Part shown: positions 1 to 10,959 of the stretch, piece after piece
Layout of the letters: every line of letters starts with the position of its first letter
Position numbering within the stretch: the stretch's first letter is position 1
NCBI RefSeq assembly: GCF_029867415.1
Contig: NW_026705401.1
Location: forward strand, 310,001 to 374,000
Direction of reading: 5' to 3'
Source: Vicia villosa
Taxonomy: Eukaryota; Streptophyta; Magnoliopsida; Fabales; Fabaceae
DNA: 64,000 nt
Position numbers and translations under genes: made by a program
The notes under the pieces: model-generated
What the model was told of the DNA's origin: nothing
Database searches by the model: none
The model's input: the letters and a program-made list of their open reading frames with translations, nothing else

Positions 1-340
1 ATTTACTATTTATAATACAAAACTTTAAAGAATATAACAACAAAAATCTATAACTCACTCATAATCAAATGATAGAGAATAAAAATTAGGGATTTTTTTA
101 ACAATAATTAAAAATTACTAATTAGAATAAAAATTTAAATGAATAAATAATTAATTATAGAATAGTAAAAGATCAATTAAAAAAGATGAAGATGATTGAG
201 AAAGAAATGGAAAGAAAGAAGAAATAAGAGAGTTTCTTCAATCCATTCTTTTTTTATAGTGACATAGTTAGCAGAGTATTTGTTTAAATGAGGGAAGTCG
301 GTTTGATATTCATTTCAAGTGGTAATCGCCGAGAGAAGTT
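1..340. other. AT-rich DNA without a recognisable gene
   Basis: This stretch is AT-rich with many stops in all frames. The last part (about 280-340) leads into the integrase remnant that follows and may be decayed retrotransposon sequence, but I could not align it with integrase by eye. No RNA gene, repeat array or promoter is evident. Confidence 0.5.
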
Positions 341-355
341 ATTCTCCTCGCAATT

Positions 356-746
356 GTGAAGCTGCATGGTGTTCCATTATGTATTGTTTTGGATAAATAT
401 CTGAGGTTTACTTCTGATTTTTGGAAGAGTCTGCAAGAAGCGTTGGGTTCTAAGCTGAGATTGAGTTCAACGTATCACCCTCAGACGAATGGTCAGACGG
501 AGAGAACTATTCAGTCATTGGAAGATTTGCTGAGAGCTTGTGTTCTCAAGCAGGGAGGTTTGTGGGATATTTACCTTCCATTGATAAAGTTTACTTATAA
601 CAACAATTTCCATTCTAGTATTGGAATGGCACATGTTGAAGCATTGTATGGTCGGAGGTGTAGAACACCTCTATGTTGGCATGAATCTGGAGAAAGTGTG
701 GTACTTGGACATGAGATTGTGCGAGAGACTATAGAAAGAGTGCATT
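356..746 (+). pseudogene. Ty3 integrase catalytic core fragment (5' piece)
   Basis: The open frame reads like the second half of a Ty3 integrase core. It begins with KLHGVPLCIVLDKYLRF, which corresponds to the usual VSDRDPRF region holding the second catalytic Asp; that Asp is kept but the following residues have changed. The glutamate motif follows in YHPQTNGQTER, then SSIGMAHVEALYGRRCRTPL. The frame is interrupted after codons for ERV at about 743 by the 747-4799 insertion and resumes at 4800. The first catalytic Asp and the zinc-binding N-terminus are missing. It is a relic with no expected activity. Confidence 0.8.
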
Positions 747-3700
747 TGTAATACGGTGAACTGACTTTATCGAAATGTACGGTAAGCAAGAGTCGCCACC
801 GACTTTTATTTTATCCAAATTAATGAAAGGCTAAAAGAACAGGAAAAAAACCTTTTTAAAAGAAAACTGAGTTCGGGGGGTAATTTATACAAAGGGAAGG
901 TGTAAGGCACCCTTTGCATCCATGGTTTTCCATGGGATCTTAATTGCTTAGCCCACTTTTAAATTGTTTTGAAATGTTGAAAAGGAGGTGTGAAACGTAA
1001 AAACTTTGAAGAAGAACTTTAGCTTGTAAATAAGCGTAGTCTTTTTGAATTTGATTTTGGAAAAGAGAGGGAAAAGGATTTTTGAATTTAGAGCAAGCAA
1101 TTAGTAGCAACTACCCTAAGTTAGAAAAATTGTTCTTTTAGTCTTTCGGGCGAAAGGGTCTATCCATACCATGAGAGGGCAGGAAGTCTTTCAATTGGAT
1201 GTGAAGGGTCATCGAGAATTATCGTTCGCCATAAGACTGTCCCTGCCATAAAGAGGGCAAGTAGTCTAAGGGAAGGATATAATAGTCATTTAATATTTTT
1301 AGGCATCATGCGAGGATACCTTAGCAATTGGGACAATCATCTTATTTCCGAGGCAGCTTCGAGGGAGTTTCAATAACTTTAAAGGCAACATTTTCTTTAG
1401 GTATCCTCGGAATCGAGGGACTTGACTATTTTTAGGCAACAAAATTAATAAGGCAACAAGGCAACAGTAATAAGGCAACAATAATAAGGCAACAAGGCAA
1501 CCAGAGGAATTACCCTAAAGGTGTGTGGGTGCAACAATCACGTGATTAATTCAGATATTTATCTTGTAATTAGTGATGCTACTTCAGTTCAAGGCTTGCA
1601 CTCCCTAAGATTACTAACCACGCAGTAATAATATAAATAACATTAAAGGCAGAAATAAAAAGTCCTACGCTATTACAATAAACATCTGTTGGCAGAAATT
1701 TAAAGACGGAAATTAAAATCTAAATTATTACAAAAAAATACCTGCAGGGAAAATAGAGGCAAAATATAGAAGGAACACAATGCAAAATATAAAATTATGA
1801 CTAACAAGGCAAGGCAAAAAGGCAAATAGCCTAAATAAATACATAAATAAATAAAGGCAAATAATTTAAATAAGGAGGGAAATTAAATAGAGAGCATTCG
1901 ACAACCAATGGAGTATGGGATGAGAAGAGAAGCTCGCGATTAAGTTTAGAAAAAATAGGGTAAAAACCTTGTGGCTAAAAAATCTTAATGGGTAAAATAA
2001 ACCTACAGTTAATAGACAACTCTTACATTGTTGATATTAGCCTACAGTTAACGGGAACAATTTACATAAAGGTTTTCCTTGGTTATTTCTGATTAAGAAT
2101 GCTAACCTAAAATTAAATTAATTGTTTAAAACTAAAAAACCTAAAATCTAAATCCTAATTTAAATTGGTTAAACCTAATTTATTAATTAATAGAACAAAT
2201 AAGAAAAATTATTTTTGGTGTTTTTAATGATTTTATAGCAATTAAAATAGTTACTATCCTAATTAACTAAAGTAATTTAATTATTATAAAAAAGTGAAAA
2301 AGAAAAAAAGAACTAATCCTAATTATCTAATTTTAATTAAAGTTAGTGATGGTTAAGTATTAGTAGACTAATTACTAAAAGTTACATGATTAATAATAAA
2401 AAAACAAATAAACAAAACAAATAATAAAACCTGGAGAAACATGAGTAGGGCGCTGGAATCTAGTGCGGTGAGATCCTGGAGATGCACCATGGAGCTGCGT
2501 TCTGGTCCTTCTGATCTGAACATACGGAGATCCAATGGCCAGGACCGAGGGTGTATCTTAGGTCCTCGTGAATCCTGCACGCTTGATCTGTAAGCAGGAG
2601 GAAAAGAGAGAAAGAAAAAAAAACAGGCATACGCTGGGATTCGAACCCCAATTTACACGGTCCCTAACTTTCTTCAGATGCCAACTATGCTGCGTTTTTA
2701 ACTTGTTAGTAAGTTAACCAAGAAAATATAAATATGAAACAGATCAATTAAATGAAAAAGTCAAAAAGCAAACCAGATTGGGCCCCATGTGTATTGACCT
2801 ACCAATCAACGCGCGAGAGAGAAAGACCCGCCGCTGACTGGCCAATGGGGCATGGAGAGAGGAACTCTTTCGTTGACCAACTAACCACCATTCGCCACAC
2901 AGCATCATCTTCAACCTCCAACCTGAAACCGAGAATAGCTACAATTTAGCTACCAATCTGCCACGATTCTTGCTGCGATCTCCATGCAGGTTTTGTAACG
3001 AATTCTACGACTTTTCCCTACAAAACAATACGAATCAAACACACATAAAAAGGACCCAGGTACACTAAAAGGCCCCTTGCGAATTCAATTGTGGCGGTCG
3101 TTTGGCCTAAAAGGGACCGGAAGATGCATCTCGAAGCTCTTCAGTTCGTAAGCCCTAACAATGGCATACAACGATTCAGCCATTGAAGCTCGTTAACGAT
3201 CAACCTGTACTGTTCCAATAAACTCCAGAAAGTGATTAGTAATGTTAGTTTCCATTAAAATATCATACAATGAAAAACACGACGAGCAGAAGTTTATGGA
3301 ACTCAGGATCCAAGATGTACGAGTTTTAAGATGTTGTAGCCCTGGTTTTGGACGTATACTTACTCAATGAGACCTCAAGAACACGATGGAGGGTTTTGAA
3401 GTTCTTGTAAATCGCTGCAAATAAGAATCGGAGGTGCAAGTTTGCTTGTAAGTTTTTGGAACATGAATAAGGGTTGTGGAGCCCTGATTTTTCGTCCTCA
3501 TGCATTAGGGTTTTGTGTATATATATATTGAGAGCCCTTAGGTCAGAATTTATGTGGAAATATATGGCATTCAATGTGCAAAATATTTGATTTTCACTCT
3601 TTCAATCTTGCACCAAAAGCTTCCTATTTTGAGTCCCATCTTATTTTGTGCTTTTGTTTCACGTGTTATAGCCTCCATAATTTGGAATGATTTTATTGGA

Positions 3701-4799
3701 TTTAAATTTGAATTTAAATAAATAAATTCAAAAATAAAGAAATAAAATCATGAAATAAAGAGGGATTGTTTTATGAGCTTTCATGGTGATCCTAAAATTT
3801 ATTTAAAAAGATTATAAAAGATACACATAAAACTTCTATCATTTGATTGGGATTTTAGTTGATTTTATTTTGAATTTAAATTAATAAACTCAAAAATAAA
3901 ATAAATAAAAACCATAAAATAAATATGAGTGAGTCTATGGACCTTCTATGGGCTCTAAATCACGTGGATGATTCAAGCATTAAGGCCCATTTGAAGAAAA
4001 ATCAAGATGGCTCAATATTGGCTTCATGCATTTTCTCTGAAATTACTCAACTTCAACCATGTGTATCTCTCTCAATTTTAACCCTATGAGGGTGTTCTTG
4101 ATCTTTTTAGAAAGCTTAAGATGTCCTCTAAAACCTCGTTTTGGTTTTGTCTCAACTGGGTCTTCCATGCTCAAGTTATGAGCTTTGACCCAAAAGGTGT
4201 TTTTGTTGACTTTCAAAAGGACATGTAATGTTTTGGCTCATATCTCCCGAATGGTGCATTTCTGGCCTTGGCTTGTGAGAGACAAAGTTGTAGAGAATTC
4301 AATTTCCTTCAAGATGAGCTTTGAATGGGAAATTTCTGATGTTCCATGTAGGACTTATGGCTGGTCAAAGTCCAGTTGACTTTCTCCTATGAAAACCCTA
4401 ATTTAGAAACTTTTGAATTTGTTGATTTCCGATCTTTCCTTGATGAACCATGATCAAATGGTGAATGATATTTCAAAATAAGGTTGTTGACAAAAAATCA
4501 GGAATTTTGACTGTACTTTGACCACAGTTGGCTTTTACGTCAAACTAGTCGACTGTTGACTTTCTGAGCAATTGATTGGTCAATCCTTGGAATTAAGACC
4601 TGAATTTTGTTATAGAGGTAGTTTGAAACATCATAAGCCATATGAGATGCATTGGAGCCTTTGATCCATTCATTTTCTTCAGAAAAAACAAAAACTCTAG
4701 TTCCTTGAACCATTGTTTAGGAGGAGGTGTCTTTGAGCATTGTGCCTTGGTATAAGTTTGAATAAGAGGAATGAGATGGGCAAATTTTGGGGTATGACA
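747..4799 (+). mobile_element. Solo LTR (about 4.05 kb), Ogre/Tat-like, nested in the integrase
   Basis: The insertion begins TGTAATACGG and ends GGGGTATGACA, so it has LTR-type TG...CA ends. It is flanked by GCATT (742-746) and GCAGT (4800-4804), a 5 bp target duplication with one mismatch. Removing it restores the integrase reading frame. There is no gag-pol and no second copy of the terminal sequence, so a solo LTR is the simplest reading. The great length and the sequence near 791-850 (GAGTCGCCACCGACTTTTAT) resemble legume Ogre/Tat LTRs as I remember them; this is not verified. Internally there are AGGCAACA-type short repeats (1435-1505), a diverged direct repeat at about 3690-3760 and 3850-3925, and a tRNA-like segment at 2625-2695. 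A LARD or large non-autonomous element is the alternative. Confidence 0.65.
2625..2695 (-). other. tRNA-like segment with A-box and B-box matches
   Basis: On the minus strand, GCAGCATAGTTGGC (within 2680-2694) resembles a tRNA D-arm/A box. About 35 bases further on, GGTTCGAATCC (2647-2637) is a perfect T-arm/B box. The spacing fits an RNA polymerase III internal promoter. The acceptor arms do not pair convincingly, so this is not called as a functional tRNA. It may be a tRNA pseudogene or SINE head captured in the LTR. Confidence 0.4.
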
Positions 4800-5304
4800 G
4801 CAGTTAATCCGAGAGAAGATGAAGGCTTCGCAGGGCAGACATAAGAGTTACCATGACAAGAGAAGGAAAGATTTGGAGTTTCATGCAGGAGACCATGTGT
4901 TCTTGAGAGTCACACCAGTGACTGGTGTTGGACGCGCATTGAAGTCGAAGAAGCTTACTCTTTGATTTATTGGTCCGTATCAGATTTCGGACAGAGTTGG
5001 AAAAGTTGCTTACAGGGTGGCCTTACCACCTAATCTTGTGAATTTGCACGATATATTTCATGTGTCACAACTCCGAAAGTATATTTCAGATCCATCTCAT
5101 ATGATTCATATGGATGATGTGCAAGTACGGGATAATCTGACTATGGAGACAATGCATGTGCGAGTAAAAGATCGTGAGATGAAATCACTAAGAGACAAAG
5201 AAACTGCTTTGGTGAAAGTAGTTCGGACAGGAGCTGCCAGAGAAAGCATGACGTGGGAATTAGATAGCAAGATGCAGGAGTCATATCCCGAGTTGTTTGC
5301 ATGA
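4800..5304 (+). pseudogene. Ty3 integrase C-terminus with chromodomain-like tail (3' piece)
   Basis: This is the continuation of the integrase interrupted at 746. The reading frame from 4800 encodes a lysine-rich stretch and then HDKRRKDLEFHAGDHVFLRV, the SH3-like integrase C-terminal signature. A TGA at about 4962 interrupts the frame, which continues with FIGPYQISDRVGKVAYRVALPP. An open part runs 5017-5304 with LHDIFHVSQLRKYI and the terminal MTWELDSKMQESYPELFA. That tail is typical of chromovirus integrases. The premature stop and the upstream insertion make it non-functional. Confidence 0.8.
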
Positions 5305-5330
5305 GGTAATTTTTTAAGACGAAAATATTC

Positions 5331-5344
5331 TAAGTGGGGGAGAG
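5331..5344 (+). other. Polypurine tract of the Ty3 element
   Basis: The purine run AAGTGGGGGAGAG lies just before the LTR start TGTAACGCCC. This is the position and composition expected of the plus-strand primer of an LTR retrotransposon. Confidence 0.7.
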
Positions 5345-5345
5345 T

Positions 5346-7255
5346 TGTAACGCCCGGTTATTTAATTAATTATTTTATGGTCTGTTTGCGAATTATTTGA
5401 TAAAATTATGAGTTATTTAGGATTATGCTATTTTGTTAGAAGCTAATTAATTATTAATAACAGTATAATGAGAATATGAACATTTGGGCCTATTATGGTA
5501 TTAGTAGTAGTATTAATTGGGGTGTGAGGTGAAGCCCATTAGTAGAATTGAAAATTAGTAAGAATAATATAATAAGAGAAATTAGGAAAAATGATTATAA
5601 TTGGGAGATTTTGGAAGAACGTAGAAGCAAAGAAGAGCAGAGAGCTAGGGCAATCCCCTTGGAAGTTTAGAGCAACCTTCAATCCAATGTAAGGGTGGGT
5701 TCTAACACTATAAGGGTTTGTATGCTGATGGTTATGGTAGAAATTAGGCTTCATAATTTTGTATCCATGTTGGTATGAGAAACTTGAGTTTTGATGTGTT
5801 TATGATGTTATGAAAGATGTGCAATTTTCTATGAAATTGATGGAATTAGTGTGTAGATTTGAACAATTACGTGTTGCTGGTGTTAGACTTGAAAATTTGT
5901 GTCTTATAATGATTTTCTAGTATGTAAAAGATGGCTTTTTGGGGTTTGAATGGGAAATTTTGTAGCAGGGGGAAAATAACAAATTTTTGGTTCTGGTTCA
6001 ATGGAGTCCGGGTTCCCAAATAGGGAAATTGGGTTCCCAATGTAACAGAAGCGCAAAAAAATCATTTTTTGAACTCGGGAACCGGGTTCCCAGAAAACAA
6101 CAACTTAAGGGAACTGGGGTTCCCAAATAGGGGAACCGGGTTCCCCTGAGTAAAAGAAAACAAATAAATTTTTCTAAAACTTCAAAAACCCATAATTTTG
6201 ACTCGGGTGTCCGTTTGACGCGTCGTTTGAACTTCCGAAAAGCCAAAATTATTTTCTATCCAATAAAGTTAATTTGAAAACCTTTTGAAAATATTTCTGA
6301 AACTCGTATTTTCCTGTATATTGTGATGATGCGAAGTATGAACATTGTTGTATGATGATGTTACCAAAATGATGTGATTATAAATTGCAGATTATTATTA
6401 TGTTGATGACGTTGTTGCTGCCACTAATTATTGGAGATTGAGATGGAGGTTATTCCTCGTGACGTTTAGTGGTGTTGTTGCATTTTATGATGTCGCATTA
6501 TTAAATTGCATACATTTCATTTTTACGATGGTCTGGATTGGCAAAACTACGAAGATGGCTTATACCTTGTTAGTGCCTCTAATAATTGGCAATTTGCGAA
6601 GGGGACTTATGCCCTTTTGGTACCATATGCATTTGCACAGTGTCAGTTGCATTGCATTTTTATAATGATGGTACGATGATGAATTGGTTATTGATGAATG
6701 ATGATGTACTGTAGGTTGAATAGACGATGCTAATGTTTTGGGAGGTGGTGAATTATGCGTAATCTATATTTATTATCATACATTTCTTTATATTGTAAGA
6801 TATTTCACCCTTCTGTTTGAGTGTTACCCCTATGTTGGTAACGTACAAGTGATCAGGAGTGAAGGTTAATCACCTTCGGTAGTTTGAGTTGGTGTCGTCG
6901 CTCTAATACGTAACACTCGGGGGGGGATGAACTCTAATTGTTTTGCTATTTATTTTGTTGTTGTATTTTCATATTGCTTGTTGAAGTATTTTTACAACTT
7001 GAGGCTGATTTTGTTGGATTAAGATGTTATGTTATTTTTTAGTTGAATTGTGATGAACTTTGCTGCTTAATTAAAAGTTATTTTGAAGACTAATTATGTT
7101 GTGTTCGGTTCATCTGAGTTAATAGTGTTATATATCTGTTTTAATTGCGATTAATTGTTGATGTTTATGAAGAAAATGTGACATCCTATATTTGCTAATA
7201 ACAATGTTGTACTCTGATTTTATTATATTTTGACGGGGTAAATTGGGGTGTTACA
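5346..7255 (+). repeat. 3' LTR of the Ty3 element (about 1.9 kb)
   Basis: The LTR starts TGTAACGCCCGG right after the polypurine tract and ends GGGGTGTTACA, giving TGTAAC...GTTACA inverted ends. A cluster of palindromic GGGAACC(G)GGTTCCC-like motifs lies at 6010-6147. No partner LTR is visible in the window. The 3' flank is LINE sequence, suggesting the element jumped into an older LINE copy. Confidence 0.75.
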
Positions 7256-8690
7256 TAATCTACTGTTCCATCAATGCCATATAATCCTTGAAGAATAGAA
7301 CACCACAGATCCTCAAAATTCAACACAAGCTGCCAGTTAAGTTTCATCAAGCAAGCTTTGTTCATTGTTGCAAGATCTCGAAGCCCTAGTCCACCAACAT
7401 CACGCTCATGGGTAAGGTATTCCCATTTAACTGCATGAAAGATCTTTTTATACATCGTATCTCTCCTTATGAAGTTCCTTTGCAATTTATGAATTTCATC
7501 AAGACAAGATTTAAGAATCAAGTTGGTTATCATTGGATACATTGGAATTGCTTCAATAACACTCTTAGCCAACGTAACACGGCATGGAAAAGATAAAACA
7601 TTAGTTTTCCAATTAGCAAGTCTATTGGTAACTTGCTCCACCAAATACTTGCATTATCCTTTCTAAAGAGCCTTGCCACTAAAGGTAACACCCAAATACT
7701 TGTCAAACTGAGTCGTTTCCTTAAACCCCGACATTTGAGTCAACTTTAACCTCACATGCCTACTGTCATTCTTGGAGAAAAGAATGTTAGATTTCTCATC
7801 ACTAACTTATTGACTAGACATTGAACAAAACTTGTGAAGATTATCAATAACACACTACATTTGCTTCGTCGAAGCTTCTCCGAAAAGAAAAAGATCATCC
7901 GCAAACAATAGATGGGAGATGCTACGACCATGCTTCCCTATTTGTATGGTATACCAATTCTTTTCCATGACTGCCTGGGAAATTAGATGAATGAGCTTAT
8001 CCATACACAAGACAAAAAGGTACAGAGAAATCAGATCACCTTGTTGAATACCACACTCCATTTGAAAAGATCACTACTAACTCTATTCCAATTAATATTC
8101 GTTGTTACACTTGTGACTGAATGCATGATAACATCACACATTTCAATGAGGACCTTAATCTCCAAGAAAACATGCCAAATGAAGTTCCAATTCAGCTTAG
8201 CTTAAGCTTTTGAGAGATCTATCTTTATGGAAAAGAAACCTTTCTTACCTTTCTTTGATAAAACCCACTAGAAAACCATATGAGCCAGGCGTTTTCCACG
8301 ACTAAATAGCAAATAAAGCTTTATACACATCGCCATTATAAATAGGTGTTGCTAACATAGTTTTGTCCTCTTCCTGCAAGGGCAGATATGTAACTGTAGT
8401 TTTCTCAATAATGTCAGATTGATTACCCTTAGCAAATAAATTACGATAAAAATTTGTAAACAACATCTGCAAACTCTTAATTTCCTCAATCCAATGTCCA
8501 TCATCATTCTTAAACATAATACATCTATTCTTCCTTCTCCTGTTCACAGCTTTCAAATGATAATATTTTGTATTACGATCGTCATTCTTCAACCAAGCCG
8601 TTCGCGATCTCTGAAACCACATGAATTCTTCCTATTTAAGAATGGCATAGAGCTCTTCTTTAAGCTTCCTCTCTAGATTCTTAAGACCCC
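7256..8690 (-). pseudogene. Plant L1-type LINE reverse transcriptase remnant
   Basis: Three minus-strand reading frames in consecutive 5' to 3' order encode parts of a non-LTR reverse transcriptase. 8622-8302 carries WFQRSRTAWLKNDDRNTKYYH, the linker before the RT. 8061-7855 carries the GIQQGDLISLYLF motif and the catalytic box LLFADDLFLFGEA, with both aspartates kept. 7644-7260 carries the thumb region WKTNVLSFPCRVTLAKSVIE. Stops and frameshifts separate these pieces. The endonuclease domain and poly-A tail are not seen. The downstream end abuts the Ty3 LTR at 7256. Confidence 0.85.
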
Positions 8691-10040
8691 CCTGTTCAAT
8701 GTTTTTGGGATAACTTTTATGGTAATTAAAATTATTTTGGAGGTGAGGCGTTATGATAATTAAATGTGAAGTTATAACTCAATGTTGTTGGGATCACTAT
8801 GTTAATGGTCAACACTATTTTTGAGTTGAGTATTTATGGTGTATAATCATGCGATTACTTTGGCTTTGAGGCATTTGATAGACATTTAGTACTAAACAAG
8901 AAATAATAGTTTGGTTCTTCAATCAATATGACATATGAAATTTTTCTACACTTTACACAAATGACTAGTCAATGGAGTTGGTGGTATTTGTAACCATAAA
9001 AGGTGATGTATCAATGAAGATATAACTACCACCATGCTCCAATATCTTTTAATTTAATTGTAGTGATTCTTAGTTAAGTATCTTATCTTGAGATCATTTG
9101 TTTAGTTGCCAACCAAATTACGAAATGTGTTATTGACTTGACAGTCACTTTAAAATTATTTCTTTTAAGAAAATTTATACATTGACTCGAGATTCTTAGT
9201 TAAGTATCACATTGATATTTTAAGATACAGTAAATTATATATTTTTTTATTTTACAAAACATGTTGATGTTATAAATGTAATCCCTTCAAATTTCCCTAA
9301 ACCTTACAAGGCTTGATCAATTAGAATGAACTTTGAGTACTAATATTGATTTGTGTAGAATAAAATATAGACCTAACCTCTAAATTTTATGATGTGTAGT
9401 ACTAGGATTTCTATCTTATAAATAGATAGGTTAAATCATCTTTGTTGTAAACCCAAATACACTTGTTTGAAGTTTTTCTCTATAGAAGGGATATTTTTAT
9501 TCTAAGAGTAGTCAAAACTAGTGTTTGACTCATGACAAGAGTAATTACTCCTATAGTCGTTGAAGTACCTGTACCACTAAATGTCAATCTTATTGATTGT
9601 TCTTCTGCATCTAGAGTGTCGTTCTCGGCATGATTTTTTTTTTGTTGAAGATTGACAAACCATCCTACCAAATTTACAACTCCTCAAATGCATAAACTCT
9701 CAAAAATTGAAATCATTGCATATATGGAGAACATAATATAAAAATGAAAGCACATTAACTCTTTTAAAAAAGTTTAATTTTTGCACAAAAATATGTCCAA
9801 TTGAACTTGCCAAATTATTTACTGGTATTTTTCGTATCTACCAACTCTAATGTGCAATGAAATCATGATGAATAGTTTTACATATATGTATTTCAGAGTT
9901 TATATTAACTATAACCATTTCCCGTAATTTATAATTGATTTCAAATCACAAATATTAATGTTTAATATATATAATTATTGTGTTGGGACTCGTTTTCTTA
10001 TTAGTTCGCTTTATAATAGAATATTTATAATTTGTTAATT

Positions 10041-10042
<2 letters not shown>
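8691..10042. other. AT-rich intergenic stretch, no gene seen
   Basis: No open frame with recognisable protein similarity and no tandem array is visible. A TATAAATAGAT-like string occurs near 9416 but no supported gene follows it. The sequence may be decayed retroelement DNA. Confidence 0.45.
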
Positions 10043-10091
<49 letters not shown>

Positions 10092-10140
10092 TGTGTGTGT
10101 GTGCGTGTGTGTGCGTGCGTGTGCGTGTGCGTGTGTGTGT
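10043..10140. repeat. Compound microsatellite (TA)n then (GT/GC)n
   Basis: A run of alternating TA from about 10043 to 10088 passes directly into alternating GT with GC interruptions (10089-10140). It borders the left arm of the hairpin element, and the GT part has a mirror-image AC partner on the other side. Confidence 0.85.
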
Positions 10141-10144
10141 CTGT

Positions 10145-10357
10145 GAGGGATATATTTACTCCAAAAGTAAATTATTATAACTTATTCCACATCTTGACCA
10201 TTTATTCTTTTCAATCTAATGATTAAAAATAATAAGTAATTAATTGCGGAAAGAGAAAATTATTCTTTATTATTTTTAACCATTAGATTAAAAATAATTA
10301 ATGGTCAAGATGTGGAGTAAGTTATAATAACTTACTCTTGGAGTAAATATATCCCTC
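10145..10357. mobile_element. Hairpin MITE with arms of about 97 bp
   Basis: The left arm starts GAGGGATATATTTACTCC and the right arm ends with its exact reverse complement, GGAGTAAATATATCCCTC. The arms continue with a few mismatches through blocks such as CACATCTTGACCATT and TCTAATGRTTAAAAATAATA, meeting at a loop near TTGCGGAAAGAG. That leaves almost the whole 213 bp as an inverted repeat. There is no coding capacity. This is typical of a non-autonomous DNA transposon. No clear target duplication can be read because both flanks are microsatellite. Confidence 0.75.
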
Positions 10358-10410
10358 CTCACACACACTCACACACACACGCGCGCGCGCACACACGCAC
10401 ACGCGCACAT
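10358..10410. repeat. (AC/GC)n microsatellite, mirror of the left GT run
   Basis: Alternating CA with a CGCGCGCG core follows the right arm of the hairpin element. Together with the GT run on the other side it extends the inverted repeat to about 320 bp (10089-10410). Confidence 0.8.
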
Positions 10411-10642
10411 AGTAATACGGTTTTGTTTTTCTAAAATATTTAATAATTATTTTTTATTTTTGCTGACACAAACAATTGCTTGCGGCAATGTGTATGGGAT
10501 ACGGTGTACACACATGGGTGTTACATTTTGGTGTAAGCATAGCACCTCTCAAAAGATAAATAGATTGTTTAGTGTAGTTAGGTAGGCACGTTGGTTTGTT
10601 AGGTAAGCCACATGCATTCTGAAGTATAGGGTGAATAACAAC

Positions 10643-10650
10643 TATAAATA
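10643..10650 (+). promoter_or_regulatory. TATA box of the small peptide gene
   Basis: TATAAATA lies about 75-80 bases upstream of the start codon at 10726. It would place a transcription start near 10675, which is normal spacing for a plant promoter. Confidence 0.5.
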
Positions 10651-10702
10651 TGCCTCATTCTTATTCGTAAAACTTATCATTCACATTTCAATACTCCTTC
10701 TT

Positions 10703-10729
10703 ATGATATTACTCCTTCTTCCGATATGA
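10703..10729 (+). promoter_or_regulatory. Upstream ORF whose stop overlaps the main start codon
   Basis: An ATG at 10703 opens an eight-codon frame (MILLLLPI). Its TGA (10727-10729) overlaps the main ATG (10726-10728) as ATGA. If this ATG is on the transcript, the main frame would depend on leaky scanning or on termination and reinitiation. Confidence 0.4.
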
Positions 10730-10953
10730 CAAAAGCTTCTTTCCTCTTTGTTATCACTTTTCTCCTATTTTCTTCCATGGCCTTGCTTGAAGCTGGTGGT
10801 GGATGTGTCTGTAACTGCCCATGTGTGCGTCCTCCATGTGCTCCTCCTGCTTCAATTGCCGTTACCACCACCACTGATGGTGAAGCCACTGATCCCATCA
10901 CCGCTGCCGTCGCTGAAACTTTGATTGCCGTCACCACCATGGACGACAATTAA
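10726..10953 (+). CDS. Putative small secreted Cys/Pro-rich peptide (75 aa)
   Basis: The frame encodes 75 residues. Residues 1-24 form a signal peptide: a basic start MTK, a hydrophobic core with FLFVITFLLFSSMALL, and a small-residue cleavage area (EAGGG). The exported part opens with a compact cysteine cluster, CVCNCPCVRPPC, followed by APP and an acidic Ala/Thr/Val-rich tail. A TATA box lies upstream, and an AATAAA near 11010 could serve as a polyadenylation signal. I do not recognise the family. Five cysteines within about 12 residues is unlike typical NCR or defensin spacing, though a metal-binding or proline-rich cell-wall peptide is possible. It could also be a chance frame, but signal peptide, promoter and poly-A signal together favour a gene. 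Confidence 0.5.
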   Translation: MTKASFLFVITFLLFSSMALLEAGGGCVCNCPCVRPPCAPPASIAVTTTTDGEATDPITAAVAETLIAVTTMDDN

Positions 10954-10959
10954 AATATG

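Larger units (their letters stand above)
341..7255 (+). mobile_element. Decayed Ty3/gypsy chromovirus (Tekay/Del-like), 3' part
   Basis: This is the 3' portion of a Ty3/gypsy LTR retrotransposon. In order it shows an integrase core (356-746), the integrase C-terminus with a chromodomain-like end (4800-5304), a polypurine tract (5331-5344) and one LTR (5346-7255). A 4.05 kb foreign insertion at 747-4799 splits the integrase. The 5' half (5' LTR, gag, protease, reverse transcriptase) is absent or lies outside the window. The order IN then 3' LTR and the ending MTWELDSKMQESYPELF fit the Tekay/Del chromovirus lineage from memory. An in-frame TGA near 4962 and an altered catalytic region show that it is dead. 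The left boundary is uncertain. Confidence 0.75.

Noticed and set aside
2625..2695. Functional tRNA gene
   Set aside because: A and B boxes match, but the acceptor stem does not pair and there is no clear anticodon arm; kept only as tRNA-like.
10032..10226. Frame rich in YI and CV repeats
   Set aside because: It reads through the TA and GT microsatellites and into the MITE, with no gene features.
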